This document shows positions 1 to 4,937 of a stretch of 9,492 nucleotides of DNA, one piece after another; position 1 is the first letter of the stretch, and the number at the start of each line of letters is the position of its first letter. The notes beneath the pieces were generated by a model, which was not told the DNA's origin, made no database searches, and saw only the letters and a list, made by a program, of their open reading frames with translations. Source of the stretch: CAG-390 sp045546615 (GTDB lineage Bacteria; Bacillota; Clostridia; Oscillospirales; CAG-272); NCBI GenBank assembly GCA_045546615.1, contig JAZQDD010000062.1, forward strand, positions 1 through 9,492, read 5' to 3'. The position numbers and the translations under genes were made by a program.

Positions 1-229
1 AAAACAGAACAATGAGTACGATTGCACGCATAGGTGTTGACCGTATTTTCAGGACGAAAAACAAGGTCGGCAATGCTGACAGCAAATAGAGCGTCACCAG
101 CATCGGCGAAAGAACAAAAAAGTCTTTCAGATACACGCCCAACAGCAGATTGTATGCTGCCAAGATGAAAAAGAAAATAAAGCCGGATTTTGACTGCAAT
201 GTGATTGCAAATAATTTGGATCTTTTCAC
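1..229 (-). CDS. Unrecognised integral membrane protein, N-terminal 76 residues (cut by window edge)
   Basis: Reading the minus strand from a GTG at 229-227 gives 76 open codons that run off the left edge. The start is supported by a GAGGA ribosome binding site about 7 nt upstream and by an in-frame stop four codons before the GTG. The N-terminus is basic (VKRSK). It is followed by strongly hydrophobic stretches at about residues 16-34, 37-60 and 67-76, so at least two and probably three membrane helices are visible. No catalytic or ligand motif is recognisable and I cannot assign a family. It is transcribed divergently from everything up to 9452. I saw no convincing sigma-A promoter for it between 230 and 320. 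It is very likely a real gene because the start, the ribosome binding site and the hydrophobic pattern agree. Confidence 0.7.
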   Translation of the reverse strand, partial: MKRSKLFAITLQSKSGFIFFFILAAYNLLLGVYLKDFFVLSPMLVTLYLLSALPTLFFVLKIRSTPMRAIVLIVLF

Positions 230-508
230 GATAAGTCCTCAATTCATTTGTAAATTCACATTGCAACAGTTCGTTTCCCAAATCTAAAAACTAAAATTTT
301 GATGATTCTTGCCCTTGATTTTGCCCTTATTATCTCTCGGCACAAGGGTAAAACGGTGTAACACCGTACGATGGGATGAAATGAGTTGTTTGCGGAAAAT
401 CCTTTGTTTTCAACGGTTTTAGAGCATTTTACTGTGTGTTATGAACAGCCAAAAACATCTCAAAAAATCTTGCTATTCAAATTCCAATTTGATGAATAGA
501 AAACCTAC
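230..508. other. Gene-free stretch between divergent genes
   Basis: No open frame with a credible start and ribosome binding site is seen on either strand. The stretch must hold the 5' leader and promoter of the minus-strand gene ending at 229, but I could not pick a convincing -35/-10 pair. Visible sequence features are a tandem copy of TGCCCTT (about 310-327) and a perfect inverted repeat at 353-367. The stretch ends at a plus-oriented terminator (509-537) with no plus-strand gene in front of it, so a small RNA or a decayed gene is possible. Confidence 0.5.
353..367. repeat. Perfect 7-bp inverted repeat (possible operator or small hairpin)
   Basis: ACGGTGT (353-359) and ACACCGT (361-367) are perfect reverse complements separated by a single A. 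With so short a spacer it suits a dimeric DNA-binding protein better than an RNA hairpin. It lies about 125 bp upstream of the minus-strand start at 229. No regulator can be named. Confidence 0.35.
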
Positions 509-537
509 AAAAAGCTCTGCTTCGGCGGAGCTTTTTT
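509..537 (+). terminator. Intrinsic terminator with TTCG tetraloop
   Basis: The stem AGCTCTGC / GCGGAGCT (513-520 with 525-532, one G-U wobble) closes on a TTCG loop. It is extended by A-T pairs from an A-run (509-512) and followed by a T-run ending at 537. The A-run/T-run symmetry means it could work in both directions. On the plus strand it insulates the lipoprotein promoter from anything transcribed from 230-508, where no gene is visible. Confidence 0.85.
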
Positions 538-545
538 GTATCCAA

Positions 546-590
546 TTGGTTGAATTTTGTAAACAATTGACCGCGTATATTTACTTTTGT
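546..590 (+). repeat. Promoter-module direct repeat, copy 1
   Basis: This 45-bp element matches 1036-1080 at about 38 of 45 positions. The first 22 bases and the last 12 are identical, and the variable bases lie between them. It contains the palindrome TTGTAAACAA (557-566) and runs into the -35 box. The copies are 490 bp apart, each follows a terminator, and each leads into a promoter with the same spacing, so the whole control region seems to have been duplicated. Confidence 0.85.
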
Positions 591-608
591 TAAATCCCAT
601 TGTATAAT
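580..608 (+). promoter_or_regulatory. Sigma-A-type promoter of the lipoprotein gene
   Basis: A -35 box TTTACT (580-585) and a consensus -10 box TATAAT (603-608) are separated by 17 bp. Transcription should begin near 615, giving a leader of about 30 nt before the ATG at 645. The palindrome TTGTAAACAA ends 13 bp before the -35 box, a position suited to an activator or an UP-like element. Confidence 0.8.
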
Positions 609-644
609 ACAATTGTTGTGTAAGCTTTACTTTGGAGGTTATGT

Positions 645-959
645 ATGAAAAAGATATTGGCAGCTTTTCTTATTTGCGTTGTATCCTTGTTTGCCCTTTC
701 GGGATGCGGCAATAAGTACAGCGAGGAAGATTTTATTGGAAAAACATCTGCTCAAATCGAAGCAGAATACGGCAAATTCGATTGTCTTGGAATGCCGGTA
801 AGTGAAGATGGGGTGTATCGGAATACTGCCTGCGGATATACCATAAAAGAAGAGCAGAAAGGTTTTTTGGGGTCGGATCCCGAAGTTCTGATTTTTATCG
901 AGTTTGATGAAAACGGAGTAGCTACCCATTGCTGGGAAGGCTATCGCCCGGGGGGATAA
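645..959 (+). CDS. Small secreted lipoprotein of unknown function
   Basis: This 104-residue protein has a classic lipoprotein signal: basic MKK start, hydrophobic core (residues 4-18) and the lipobox LSGC with Cys21 as the lipidated residue. The mature part is only about 84 residues, acidic and soluble (YSEEDFIGK onwards, ending in RPGG), with two further cysteines (Cys47 and Cys63). It should be anchored to the outer face of the cell membrane. The start is fixed by GGAGG at 634-638, 6 nt before the ATG. The gene is alone between its own promoter (580-608) and terminator (1003-1027). The pattern 'DF-GK-S-IE--YGKFD' resembles small clostridial lipoproteins I have seen without an assigned role. 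No enzyme motif is visible and I assign no function. Confidence 0.88.
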   Translation: MKKILAAFLICVVSLFALSGCGNKYSEEDFIGKTSAQIEAEYGKFDCLGMPVSEDGVYRNTACGYTIKEEQKGFLGSDPEVLIFIEFDENGVATHCWEGYRPGG

Positions 960-1002
960 TTCCCGTTTATCCTAAAATGACCGCGGAAAGTCAGTAAAAC
1001 AC

Positions 1003-1027
1003 AAAAGCCCTGCACTGCAGGGCTTTT
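1003..1027 (+). terminator. Intrinsic terminator after the lipoprotein gene
   Basis: AAAAGCCCTGCA and TGCAGGGCTTTT form a perfect 12-bp inverted repeat around one base. As RNA this gives a GC-rich stem with a 5-nt loop and a short U-run. It lies 43 bp after the lipoprotein stop codon and just before the second copy of the promoter module. Confidence 0.88.
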
Positions 1028-1035
1028 CTATACCG

Positions 1036-1080
1036 TTGGTTGAATTTTGTAAACAATCGGACTGTTCTATTTACTTTTGT
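1036..1080 (+). repeat. Promoter-module direct repeat, copy 2
   Basis: Second copy of the element at 546-590. The palindrome TTGTAAACAA lies at 1047-1056, and the bases that differ from copy 1 lie between it and the -35 box. The offset of exactly 490 bp is kept from the repeat through the -35 and -10 boxes, so spacing is conserved even where bases are not. Confidence 0.85.
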
Positions 1081-1098
1081 AGGTGTTTTTGCTATAAT
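1070..1098 (+). promoter_or_regulatory. Promoter of the small-membrane-protein operon
   Basis: TTTACT (1070-1075), 17 bp, TATAAT (1093-1098): the same boxes and spacing as the promoter at 580-608. It sits inside an open frame that extends upstream to 1040, which is the main reason for starting the next gene at 1136. No other good promoter or terminator is seen before 4101, so this one probably serves all seven genes to 4104. Confidence 0.8.
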
Positions 1099-1135
1099 GT
1101 TGGTGGATAAACTTGATTTTGTCGGAGTATGTAAA

Positions 1136-1465
1136 ATGATAGCATATATAACCGTTTTGGGCTTGGGAATATTGGTCTGTGTGCTTGGTGCGATCAATAT
1201 GACGGGCAATATTTCATCTATACATTCATACCACAGGCATCGCGTGACGCAGGAGAATATAAAGCCATTCGGAAGGCTCGTTGGCTTGGGAACTCTCCTT
1301 ATTGGTATTTCTATGATAGTATTCGGCATTCTGTTTTTCATCTTTGAGCAAACGGGAATCGAGGCTTTGGCTGTCATCGCCGCGGCTCAATTGGTGGTTA
1401 GCCTCATCGTTGGTACGCTCGTTAGCTTCTACGCGATGAAAAAGTACAACGGCGGTATATTCTAA
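1136..1465 (+). CDS. Small three-helix membrane protein, unknown function
   Basis: The protein has 109 residues. I start it at the ATG at 1136 because GGAG at 1124-1127 lies 8 nt upstream and the promoter -10 box is at 1093-1098. An ATG at 1040 in the same frame lies upstream of that promoter and would code across it. Hydrophobic segments lie at about residues 3-22, 48-70 and 76-99. Between the first two is a basic, histidine-rich loop (HSYHRHR, residues 30-36) followed by 'PFGRLVGLGT'. This loop and the following helix look conserved-motif-like, and I recall similar unnamed proteins in Clostridia, but I cannot attach a family number safely. It is the first gene of the packed operon and is followed after 32 bp by the next membrane protein. 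The His-rich loop might bind metal or lipid head groups, which is speculation. Confidence 0.75.
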   Translation: MIAYITVLGLGILVCVLGAINMTGNISSIHSYHRHRVTQENIKPFGRLVGLGTLLIGISMIVFGILFFIFEQTGIEALAVIAAAQLVVSLIVGTLVSFYAMKKYNGGIF

Positions 1466-1497
1466 CTAAAAGATAAATTAACGAGGGGAGGAACGTT

Positions 1498-1773
1498 ATG
1501 TTTGATTTCACAACACTTGTCGTTTTGGTTTCAGCAATGGGCGTTCTGCTTTTACAGCTTTGGCTCTGCTTTAACGTTAAACGAATATTTATCAAACTCC
1601 TTCCAATCATTCTGCTTGTCCTTTCTACGGTTGCATTTTCCGTTTGCAGTGCGATAGTGAACGGTTGGGATGGCTTGGGCTATCTTTTCTTCGCCCTTTT
1701 GTCCTTTGGTTTGATTTTTATATGCGGCATCGCTTGGGTAGCTTGGGCAATTGCTAAAAAGAAAAATAAATAA
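1498..1773 (+). CDS. Small three-helix membrane protein, unknown function
   Basis: The protein has 91 residues and starts at ATG 1498 behind a strong GAGGGGAGG-type ribosome binding site. Hydrophobic segments lie at about residues 6-25, 31-53 and 60-86, and the tail is very basic (KKKNK). By the positive-inside rule the C-terminus is probably cytoplasmic. The protein is rich in Val, Leu and Phe and has a few aromatic residues (Trp22, Trp57, Trp80, Trp83), but there are no charged residues inside helices and no recognisable motif. It lies 32 bp after the 109-aa protein and 29 bp before the 46-aa one, so co-transcription is very likely. No family is recognised. Confidence 0.72.
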   Translation: MFDFTTLVVLVSAMGVLLLQLWLCFNVKRIFIKLLPIILLVLSTVAFSVCSAIVNGWDGLGYLFFALLSFGLIFICGIAWVAWAIAKKKNK

Positions 1774-1802
1774 ATTTATGTTTGAGAAGGGAGATTCACT
1801 CT

Positions 1803-1943
1803 ATGAAAAAGAATAAAGGTATCGCTATTTTACTGTTCGCTATTTTACTGCAAACGTGCAGCACCGGTATGGAACCGCTTACGTTGGCTGTGGGGGCTGT
1901 CGGCTTGGTTGTTGCGATTATTGATGATATCAAAAAAGACTAA
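1803..1943 (+). CDS. 46-residue hydrophobic miniprotein
   Basis: This short frame starts at ATG 1803 with an AAGGGAG ribosome binding site about 9 nt upstream and ends with TAA at 1941-1943. The sequence has a basic start (MKKNK), a hydrophobic stretch at residues 6-16, a short polar turn containing Cys19, Met23 and Glu24, a second hydrophobic stretch at residues 26-40, and a charged end (DDIKKD). It could be a two-helix membrane miniprotein. Residues 16-19 (LQTC) resemble a lipobox only loosely, because Thr at -1 is unusual. It fits neatly between its neighbours (29 bp and 17 bp gaps), has a good ribosome binding site and matches the operon's membrane theme. I therefore think it is real despite its size. 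No function can be assigned. Confidence 0.65.
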   Translation: MKKNKGIAILLFAILLQTCSTGMEPLTLAVGAVGLVVAIIDDIKKD

Positions 1944-1960
1944 TTGATTCAAGTTTTATA

Positions 1961-2434
1961 ATGAATAATTTAAACGAACCAACAGATAAAATTGTTGCAA
2001 ATAAATATAAAATTCTGCGCACTGCGACTATCGCATTTGCGGTACTTGGGCTTGTCGCAATATTTGTTGTGGCTTTGATAATTAATTTAAATCCGGACGG
2101 TGGATGGCGTATTCCCTTTGGAGCGGCTCTCGTTATGAGCGCGATCTTCTTCGGCGCGATTTACGTATCCTTGGTTGCGATTTTGGCACAGATAACGCAT
2201 TACCTTCACGCTAAATCGGATAGCGCCATCAAGGATACTATATTCACAAAGATCTTGCGCTTCCTTGTTTGTATCACTTCCGTTGTATCAACCGCGTTGT
2301 CCGTTCACGGCCTTGTTGTGGCGCGGTTCAGCGTGGGCGGCTTCTATTGTGGAATTGCCGTGTTGGGGTTGTATATTATTCTCGGAGTGGAAGCGATTAT
2401 TAAATACAAAAAAGCACGGTCTAAAAACAATTAA
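1961..2434 (+). CDS. Four-helix membrane protein, paralogue A of a tandem pair
   Basis: The protein has 157 residues, with hydrophobic segments at about residues 22-43, 53-77, 97-120 and 126-146 and a basic tail (KYKKARSKNN). It is clearly related to the protein at 2697-3167. Both have 'YKILR--TIAFAV-GL-AI' at the first helix, an 'F-G--Y-SL-A-LA--T' pattern ending the second, and 'YIILG' in the fourth. The start at ATG 1961 is the only reasonable one before the first helix. It lacks a clear ribosome binding site and lies only 17 bp after the preceding stop, so it may depend on translational coupling to the 46-aa gene. No enzyme or transporter motif is recognised. The fold could be a small membrane scaffold or sensor, but I have no evidence for either. 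Confidence 0.75.
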   Translation: MNNLNEPTDKIVANKYKILRTATIAFAVLGLVAIFVVALIINLNPDGGWRIPFGAALVMSAIFFGAIYVSLVAILAQITHYLHAKSDSAIKDTIFTKILRFLVCITSVVSTALSVHGLVVARFSVGGFYCGIAVLGLYIILGVEAIIKYKKARSKNN

Positions 2435-2455
2435 AGTTGATATGAGGTGTAAAGA

Positions 2456-2644
2456 ATGAAATGTCCTAAATGCGGTAAAGAAATGGAACTGGGCTATTTT
2501 TACAGTCAAAGAGCATTGTGGAGCAAGAAAGAAGATAAATTTACCATTTTGAAGGGAAAAGATGATATCAAATTATCGGCTTCGTGGTCGCCTGCTTATA
2601 GGTGCGGAAGTTGCCGTAAAGTTATTGTGTTGATAGACTATTAA
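2456..2644 (+). CDS. Small zinc-ribbon protein (DUF6487-like)
   Basis: This 62-residue soluble protein carries two CxxC pairs, Cys3/Cys6 at the N-terminus and Cys50/Cys53 near the C-terminus, which should bind one zinc ion as a ribbon. The opening 'MKCPKCGKEME-GY', the central Trp and the closing 'Y-C--C-KVI--Y' match what I remember of the DUF6487 family of short clostridial zinc-ribbon proteins. I am confident of the zinc ribbon and less so of the family number. The start is fixed by GAGGTG 6-7 nt upstream. It lies 21 bp after paralogue A and 52 bp before paralogue B, so it is sandwiched within the pair. The function of the family is unknown to me. With membrane neighbours on both sides, a cytosolic adaptor role is possible but unproven. 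Confidence 0.85.
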   Translation: MKCPKCGKEMELGYFYSQRALWSKKEDKFTILKGKDDIKLSASWSPAYRCGSCRKVIVLIDY

Positions 2645-2696
2645 GCGCTATACGCTTACGGATAGGTCTGATCCCCTGTATCAAAAGGAGTAAAAA

Positions 2697-3167
2697 ATGA
2701 ATGTTCAAAAGGATAATTCAAAGTCATATAAAATTTTACGCGCTGTGACTATCGCTTTTGCAGTTGTCGGGCTTGCTGCAATAGTCGTTGCCGCTGTGGT
2801 ATCGACTCTGTACTACACGGGCTGGTGGTTGGGCTTTTTTGCCCTTTATTTCGGCGCGTATACAGTGATGTTTGGCACGCTTTATCTGTCCTTGCTTGCT
2901 CTGCTTGCGGAGACTACGTACCGCGCTTACAATAAATATAAAACGGCTGTTGAACTCACGTTTTTTGAAAAAATTACACATCGTGTTATCCGCGTAACAG
3001 CCCTTGCGGGAATCGTTACGTTCATTCCGTTTGCTTTGCCTTGGTTTGATGTTTTGTCGAACGGCATTTTTATAATTTTGCATTCGCTTTGTTGCGTTAT
3101 TTTGGTTTTGTCGTATATTATTCTCGGAATCCATATAGTACGGTGTCGAGCCAACAACAAGATGTGA
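2697..3167 (+). CDS. Four-helix membrane protein, paralogue B of a tandem pair
   Basis: The protein has 156 residues and starts at ATG 2697 with AAAGGAG 6 nt upstream. Hydrophobic segments lie at about residues 17-38, 44-70, 97-118 and 122-147, with a basic loop between the second and third helices and a basic tail. Paralogue A (1961-2434) shares its length, topology and local motifs. The similarity is clearest over the first 35 residues, where the DNA is also visibly alike (around 2005-2070 against 2730-2800). The third and fourth helices have diverged most. The tandem duplication is therefore old rather than recent. No family is recognised and no active-site pattern is seen. Confidence 0.8.
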   Translation: MNVQKDNSKSYKILRAVTIAFAVVGLAAIVVAAVVSTLYYTGWWLGFFALYFGAYTVMFGTLYLSLLALLAETTYRAYNKYKTAVELTFFEKITHRVIRVTALAGIVTFIPFALPWFDVLSNGIFIILHSLCCVILVLSYIILGIHIVRCRANNKM

Positions 3168-3204
3168 CAATATAACTTTGTTAAATAAGGATTTTTATAT
3201 AGTT

Positions 3205-4104
3205 ATGAAATTCAAAAACAGCTTTCACCCCTACGCCCTTGTAACCATTATTTTTTGGTCGCTGGCGTACGTATTTACGCGGCTGACGTTGCAATATTTT
3301 TCCGCGTTTTCCCTTGGATTTCTCCGCTATTTTATTGCCTCTGCCGCATTGATATTTATCGCGGTTTTTGCAAAATTAAAGCTGCCGAGGCGCAAGGATA
3401 TTCCGTGGTTTCTCGCGGCGGGCTGCACGGGATTTTTTCTCTACATGATAGCGTTCAATCAGGGACAAGCACAGGTTACGTCTGCGACTGCGAGTGTCGT
3501 GATAGCCACGGTTCCGCTTATCACCGCGCTGTTTGCGCGTTTTGTATACCGCGAAAGGCTGATGCCGTTTCAATGGATAGCCGTTTTTGTTGAATTTTCG
3601 GGCGTTGTTGTTTTAACGTTGATGAATGGCGCATTTTCCCTTAATTCCGGTCTTTTCTGGCTCTTGCTTGCCGCACTGGCGTTGAGCGTTTACAATCTTT
3701 TGCAGAGAAAATTAACTCAAAAATATACAGCTCTGCAAACATCTGCGTACAGCATTCTTTTGGGAACGTGTTTGCTGGGTGTTTTTGCACCTACCGCAAT
3801 TGGCGAGATCTCGCGCGCACCTGCTATCCAATACGTTTATCTTGCTGTTTTGGGTATATTTTCAAGCGCCGTAGCTTACGTTTCGTGGGCTAAAGCGTTT
3901 TCAAAAGCCAAAAACACCTCGCAGGTCAGCAACTATATGTTCGTTACGCCATTTTTTGCAAGCCTCTTCGGTTTTTTGTTTGCCGGAGAAGTCCCCGACA
4001 GCGCGACTCTCATCGGCGGCGGCATAATCCTTGTCGGCGTGATGATTTTTAACTTTGGAGGAAAGCTTTCTGAACGCCGCGGTAAAGTTAAAGATTCAAT
4101 TTGA
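3205..4104 (+). CDS. DMT-superfamily permease with two EamA domains
   Basis: This 299-residue, very hydrophobic protein has about ten membrane helices arranged as two EamA repeats (roughly residues 10-140 and 148-285), the normal size and layout of the family. Family marks include the early 'W----F---R' pattern, 'LRY' near residue 40, 'TVPLITALFA----RERL' ending the first repeat, 'SSAVAYVSWAKA' in the second, and 'F-GE-P----LIGGGIILVG' in the last helices. Members export amino acids or other metabolites, or import nucleotide sugars and similar compounds. The substrate cannot be read from sequence. I prefer ATG 3205, which has AAGGA upstream at a rather long 13 nt spacing. An in-frame TTG at 3178 has no ribosome binding site. 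It follows paralogue B by 37 bp and is probably the last gene of the operon starting at 1136. Confidence 0.9.
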   Translation: MKFKNSFHPYALVTIIFWSLAYVFTRLTLQYFSAFSLGFLRYFIASAALIFIAVFAKLKLPRRKDIPWFLAAGCTGFFLYMIAFNQGQAQVTSATASVVIATVPLITALFARFVYRERLMPFQWIAVFVEFSGVVVLTLMNGAFSLNSGLFWLLLAALALSVYNLLQRKLTQKYTALQTSAYSILLGTCLLGVFAPTAIGEISRAPAIQYVYLAVLGIFSSAVAYVSWAKAFSKAKNTSQVSNYMFVTPFFASLFGFLFAGEVPDSATLIGGGIILVGVMIFNFGGKLSERRGKVKDSI

Positions 4105-4129
4105 CTTTTCTATTGGAATATGATATAAT
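4101..4129 (+). promoter_or_regulatory. Strong promoter of pnuC, overlapping the EamA stop codon
   Basis: TTGACT (4101-4106), 17 bp, TATAAT (4124-4129) is close to the sigma-A consensus. The TGA stop of the EamA gene (4102-4104) lies inside the -35 box. Transcription should start near 4136, giving a leader of about 105 nt. Confidence 0.85.
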
Positions 4130-4135
4130 CAATAA

Positions 4136-4230
4136 AACAAATATAGCATAACTGCCACCGGGTAGAAAGATGCAAAGCATCCGTTTGCACATCGTTAGGT
4201 CTTTGAAGATGTGTATACGGGTGCTTTTTT
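4136..4230 (+). promoter_or_regulatory. Structured pnuC leader: candidate riboswitch or attenuator of unrecognised class
   Basis: Three mutually constrained structures can be drawn. First is a 5' hairpin, CTGCC/GGTAG (4152-4156 with 4161-4165, loop ACCG). Second is a candidate antiterminator, in which 4169-4176 (GATGCAAA) pairs with 4184-4193 (TTTGC, bulge AC, ATC) around a 7-nt loop. Third is the terminator at 4174-4230, whose 5' arm overlaps the antiterminator, so only one can form. A short alternative helix GATGC/GCATC (4169-4173 with 4177-4181) also conflicts with the terminator. ACC of the first loop could pair with GGT at 4198-4200 as a pseudoknot, which is weak. PnuC genes are known targets of ligand-sensing leaders. 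I could not match this one to the TPP, FMN, preQ1 or NAD+-II consensus as I remember them. Confidence 0.65.
4174..4230 (+). terminator. Leader terminator (attenuator) immediately before the pnuC ribosome binding site
   Basis: GCATCCGT (4177-4184) pairs with ACGGGTGC (4217-4224). The stem continues, after one mismatch, with TGCACATC (4186-4193) against GATGTGTA (4208-4215), leaving a 14-nt loop. Six Ts follow (4225-4230), and AAA at 4174-4176 can extend the stem. AGGAGG begins at the next base. The hairpin sits after the pnuC promoter and before pnuC, so it must be conditional if pnuC is to be expressed. It could also end readthrough from the EamA operon. Confidence 0.85.
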
Positions 4231-4241
4231 AGGAGGTTGTG

Positions 4242-4937
4242 ATGTCTTGGATAAAGTCCGTAACAAAGTATTTTTCAAAAGTTGAGATCATACTGTGGTG
4301 TTCATCGGTAACGCTTATTGTGATATCGTTTTGCCTTTTTGACAGAGAAAGCTATCTGACGTTAATTGCATCCTTGATTGGCGCAACGTCTCTTATTTTT
4401 AATGCCAAGGGCAATCCGTTTGGACAATTGCTGATGGTCGTATTCAGTTTGCTGTATGGAATAATTTCATTTACGTTTTCCTATTACGGCGAAATGATAA
4501 CCTACCTTGGCATGACTATGCCGATGGCAGTTTTTGCGCTTGTGGCGTGGTTGAAAAACCCATACAATGGCAATAGAGCAGAGGTTAAGGTGAACTCTGT
4601 CGGCAAAAGGGAAGTGGCGCTTATGTGCGTGTTAACGATAATGATCACCGTTTTGTTTTATTTTGTTTTGGCGCATTTTGGCACAGCAAATATAATACCA
4701 AGCACAATATCGGTAACAACGAGTTTTGTCGCGGTATATCTGACGTTCAGAAGAAGCCCGTATTTTGCATTGGCGTATGCCTCGAACGATATCGTCCTGA
4801 TCGTTTTATGGATCATGGCAAGTGTGGTGAGCACAAAATATATTTCGGTTGTGGTTTGCTTCATTGCATTTTTGATGAATGATATTTATGGGTATGTCAG
4901 CTGGCAAAAAATGAAGATCAGGCAAAATAAGGCGTGA
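4242..4937 (+). CDS. pnuC: PnuC-family vitamin/NAD-precursor transporter
   Basis: This 231-residue membrane protein has about seven helices and the PnuC pattern. It has 'AKGN-FGQ' (residues 55-62), 'YYGEMITYLGMT' (81-92), 'WLKNPY' (103-108), 'TTSF-A-YLTFRRSP' (159-173), 'ND-VLIVLW' (182-190), and 'MNDIYGY--W' (212-221) near the C-terminus. PnuC proteins facilitate uptake of nicotinamide riboside, and relatives take up thiamine or riboflavin, with the substrate then trapped by phosphorylation in the cell. This clostridial subtype is usually annotated as a nicotinamide mononucleotide/riboside transporter. The substrate is not proven by sequence. I choose ATG 4242, 5 nt after AGGAGG. The GTG directly before it (4239) would leave only 2 nt. 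Expression should depend on the attenuator in its leader. No strong terminator is visible after it. Confidence 0.9.
   Translation: MSWIKSVTKYFSKVEIILWCSSVTLIVISFCLFDRESYLTLIASLIGATSLIFNAKGNPFGQLLMVVFSLLYGIISFTFSYYGEMITYLGMTMPMAVFALVAWLKNPYNGNRAEVKVNSVGKREVALMCVLTIMITVLFYFVLAHFGTANIIPSTISVTTSFVAVYLTFRRSPYFALAYASNDIVLIVLWIMASVVSTKYISVVVCFIAFLMNDIYGYVSWQKMKIRQNKA

Noticed and set aside
1040..1135. Upstream ATG (1040) extending the 109-aa membrane protein by 32 residues
   Set aside because: It would place the -35 and -10 boxes (1070-1098) and the duplicated repeat inside coding sequence. The ATG at 1136 has a well-placed GGAG.
3178..3204. TTG start (3178) for the EamA permease
   Set aside because: No ribosome binding site lies before it. 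ATG 3205 gives the usual family length, though its AAGGA is rather far upstream, so some doubt remains.
4136..4230. TPP, FMN or NAD+-II riboswitch upstream of pnuC
   Set aside because: The conserved core sequences I remember for these classes are not seen. Memory-based comparison is not decisive, so the class is left open.
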